Shown: in pieces, positions 63,577-64,000 of the stretch
How positions within the stretch are numbered: position 1 is the stretch's first letter
Layout of the letters: every line of letters begins with the position of its first letter
Assembly (NCBI GenBank): GCA_040766655.1
Contig: JAXGQB010000009.1
Span: forward strand, 1 to 64,000
From: JALOOB01 sp040766655
GTDB taxonomy: Bacteria > Chloroflexota > Anaerolineae > CG2-30-64-16
Direction: 5' to 3'
DNA: 64,000 nucleotides
Position numbers and translations under genes: made by a program
Notes under the pieces: generated by a model
Databases searched by the model: none
What the model was told of the DNA's origin: nothing
The model's input: the letters and a program-made list of their open reading frames with translations, nothing else

Positions 63577-64000
63577 TTATTGGCCCGACGCCGGCCGTCT
63601 GCCGAGCGTAACGACCAGGTCTCGTTCTCCCTGGTTCGCGCGCAGCACGGTCAGCACGACGTCATCGCCCGGCGACTTGTAACTCTCGAGATAAATGAGG
63701 ATATCGTCGAAGGTGCGCACCGGCTGCCCATCGATCGCGATGACCAGGTCCCCGCCGCGCTGGAGGTAGACGATTCCACTCATGTCCGCGGCCAGCGGGA
63801 TATTCGTGTCCGTCGTGGCGCCGCGCAGACCGGCCCGTCGCGCGGGACCATCCTGGCGCACGCTCATGATGTAAGCGCCTCGAGCCTCCACCGGGAAGCC
63901 GAGGGCCTCGGCCCATGCCGGGCTGTAGGTGCGTCCGCTCACGCCGAGCCAGGAGTGCTCGTATGCACCCGTCTCGATGATGGACGGCACGACGCGCTCG
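63577..64000 (-). CDS. Second HtrA-like protease, C-terminal PDZ part (5' end outside window)
   Basis: The frame is open to the window edge and ends at TAA 63577-63579. The visible 141 residues begin RVVPSIIETGAYEHSWLGVSGRTYSPAWAEALGFPVEARGAYIMSV, equivalent to the end of the protease domain and the PDZ domain (GGDLVIAIDGQPVRTFDDIL). The catalytic triad lies outside the window. It is a paralogue of 62278-63510. Confidence 0.87.
   Translation of the reverse strand, partial: ERVVPSIIETGAYEHSWLGVSGRTYSPAWAEALGFPVEARGAYIMSVRQDGPARRAGLRGATTDTNIPLAADMSGIVYLQRGGDLVIAIDGQPVRTFDDILIYLESYKSPGDDVVLTVLRANQGERDLVVTLGRRPASGQ

Overview
The window is GC-rich, densely coding bacterial DNA that most likely comes from a member of the Chloroflexota. 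This is an inference from the 16S 5' end, a T-box ahead of pheS, tandem htrA genes, secreted proteins carrying a YLP motif, and an AglEFG-type transporter. No phage, insertion sequence, CRISPR array or tRNA was recognised. Apart from toxin-antitoxin pairs and palindromic repeats it looks like ordinary chromosome.

Layout. 1-739: 5' end of a leftward 16S rRNA gene with a boxA-like site, three tandem promoters and a 16-bp tandem repeat. 736-5001: leftward recR, ybaB, dnaX and an RNase H-like nuclease. 5113-7027: acyl-CoA synthetase behind a consensus promoter. 7104-11462: a 1452-residue secreted beta-helix protein with a degenerate metallopeptidase-like segment. 11705-15059: a translationally coupled EamA transporter, flavin-binding-like protein and aminotransferase, then a methyltransferase. 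15119-18688: a class A penicillin-binding protein split by two single-base frame breaks. 18824-23409: PH/DUF1648-like membrane protein, glycosyltransferase, cold-shock/DUF1294 fusion, radical SAM protein and two small unknowns. 23434-29706: three antitoxin/PIN-toxin pairs around clpB and ilvE. 29722-37001: an ABC efflux operon diverging from a two-component system, with shared operator-like sites. 37002-38816: secreted C39-like cysteine peptidase. 39067-42936: pheT and pheS under a T-box. 43247-48876: MFS, purB, purA, radA. 49012-53275: zinc uptake operon led by its Fur-family regulator, plus a ZIP transporter. 53862-62270: LacI regulator, tandem-duplicated alpha-glucoside binding protein, two permeases and amylosucrase. 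62278-64000: two HtrA-like proteases.

How the genes work together. The LacI-AglEFG-amylosucrase block reads as a sucrose/alpha-glucoside uptake system whose imported sugar is turned into alpha-glucan; no dedicated ATPase is present, so a shared one must serve it. The Fur-family gene, binding protein, ATPase and permease form one overlapping zinc operon. The efflux operon and the histidine kinase/response regulator share an intergenic region with repeated TTGTCATATG sites.

Most notable: (i) a binding protein duplicated in tandem and fused by a Pro/Ala linker; (ii) three regulatory genes whose start codon lies exactly at the predicted transcription start, implying leaderless mRNAs; (iii) rRNA promoters whose 17-bp spacers are palindromic; (iv) palindromic repeats that supply stop codons; (v) five single-base frame breaks in otherwise intact genes, which more likely mark assembly errors than decay. 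All positions and identities were read by eye; no database search was run.
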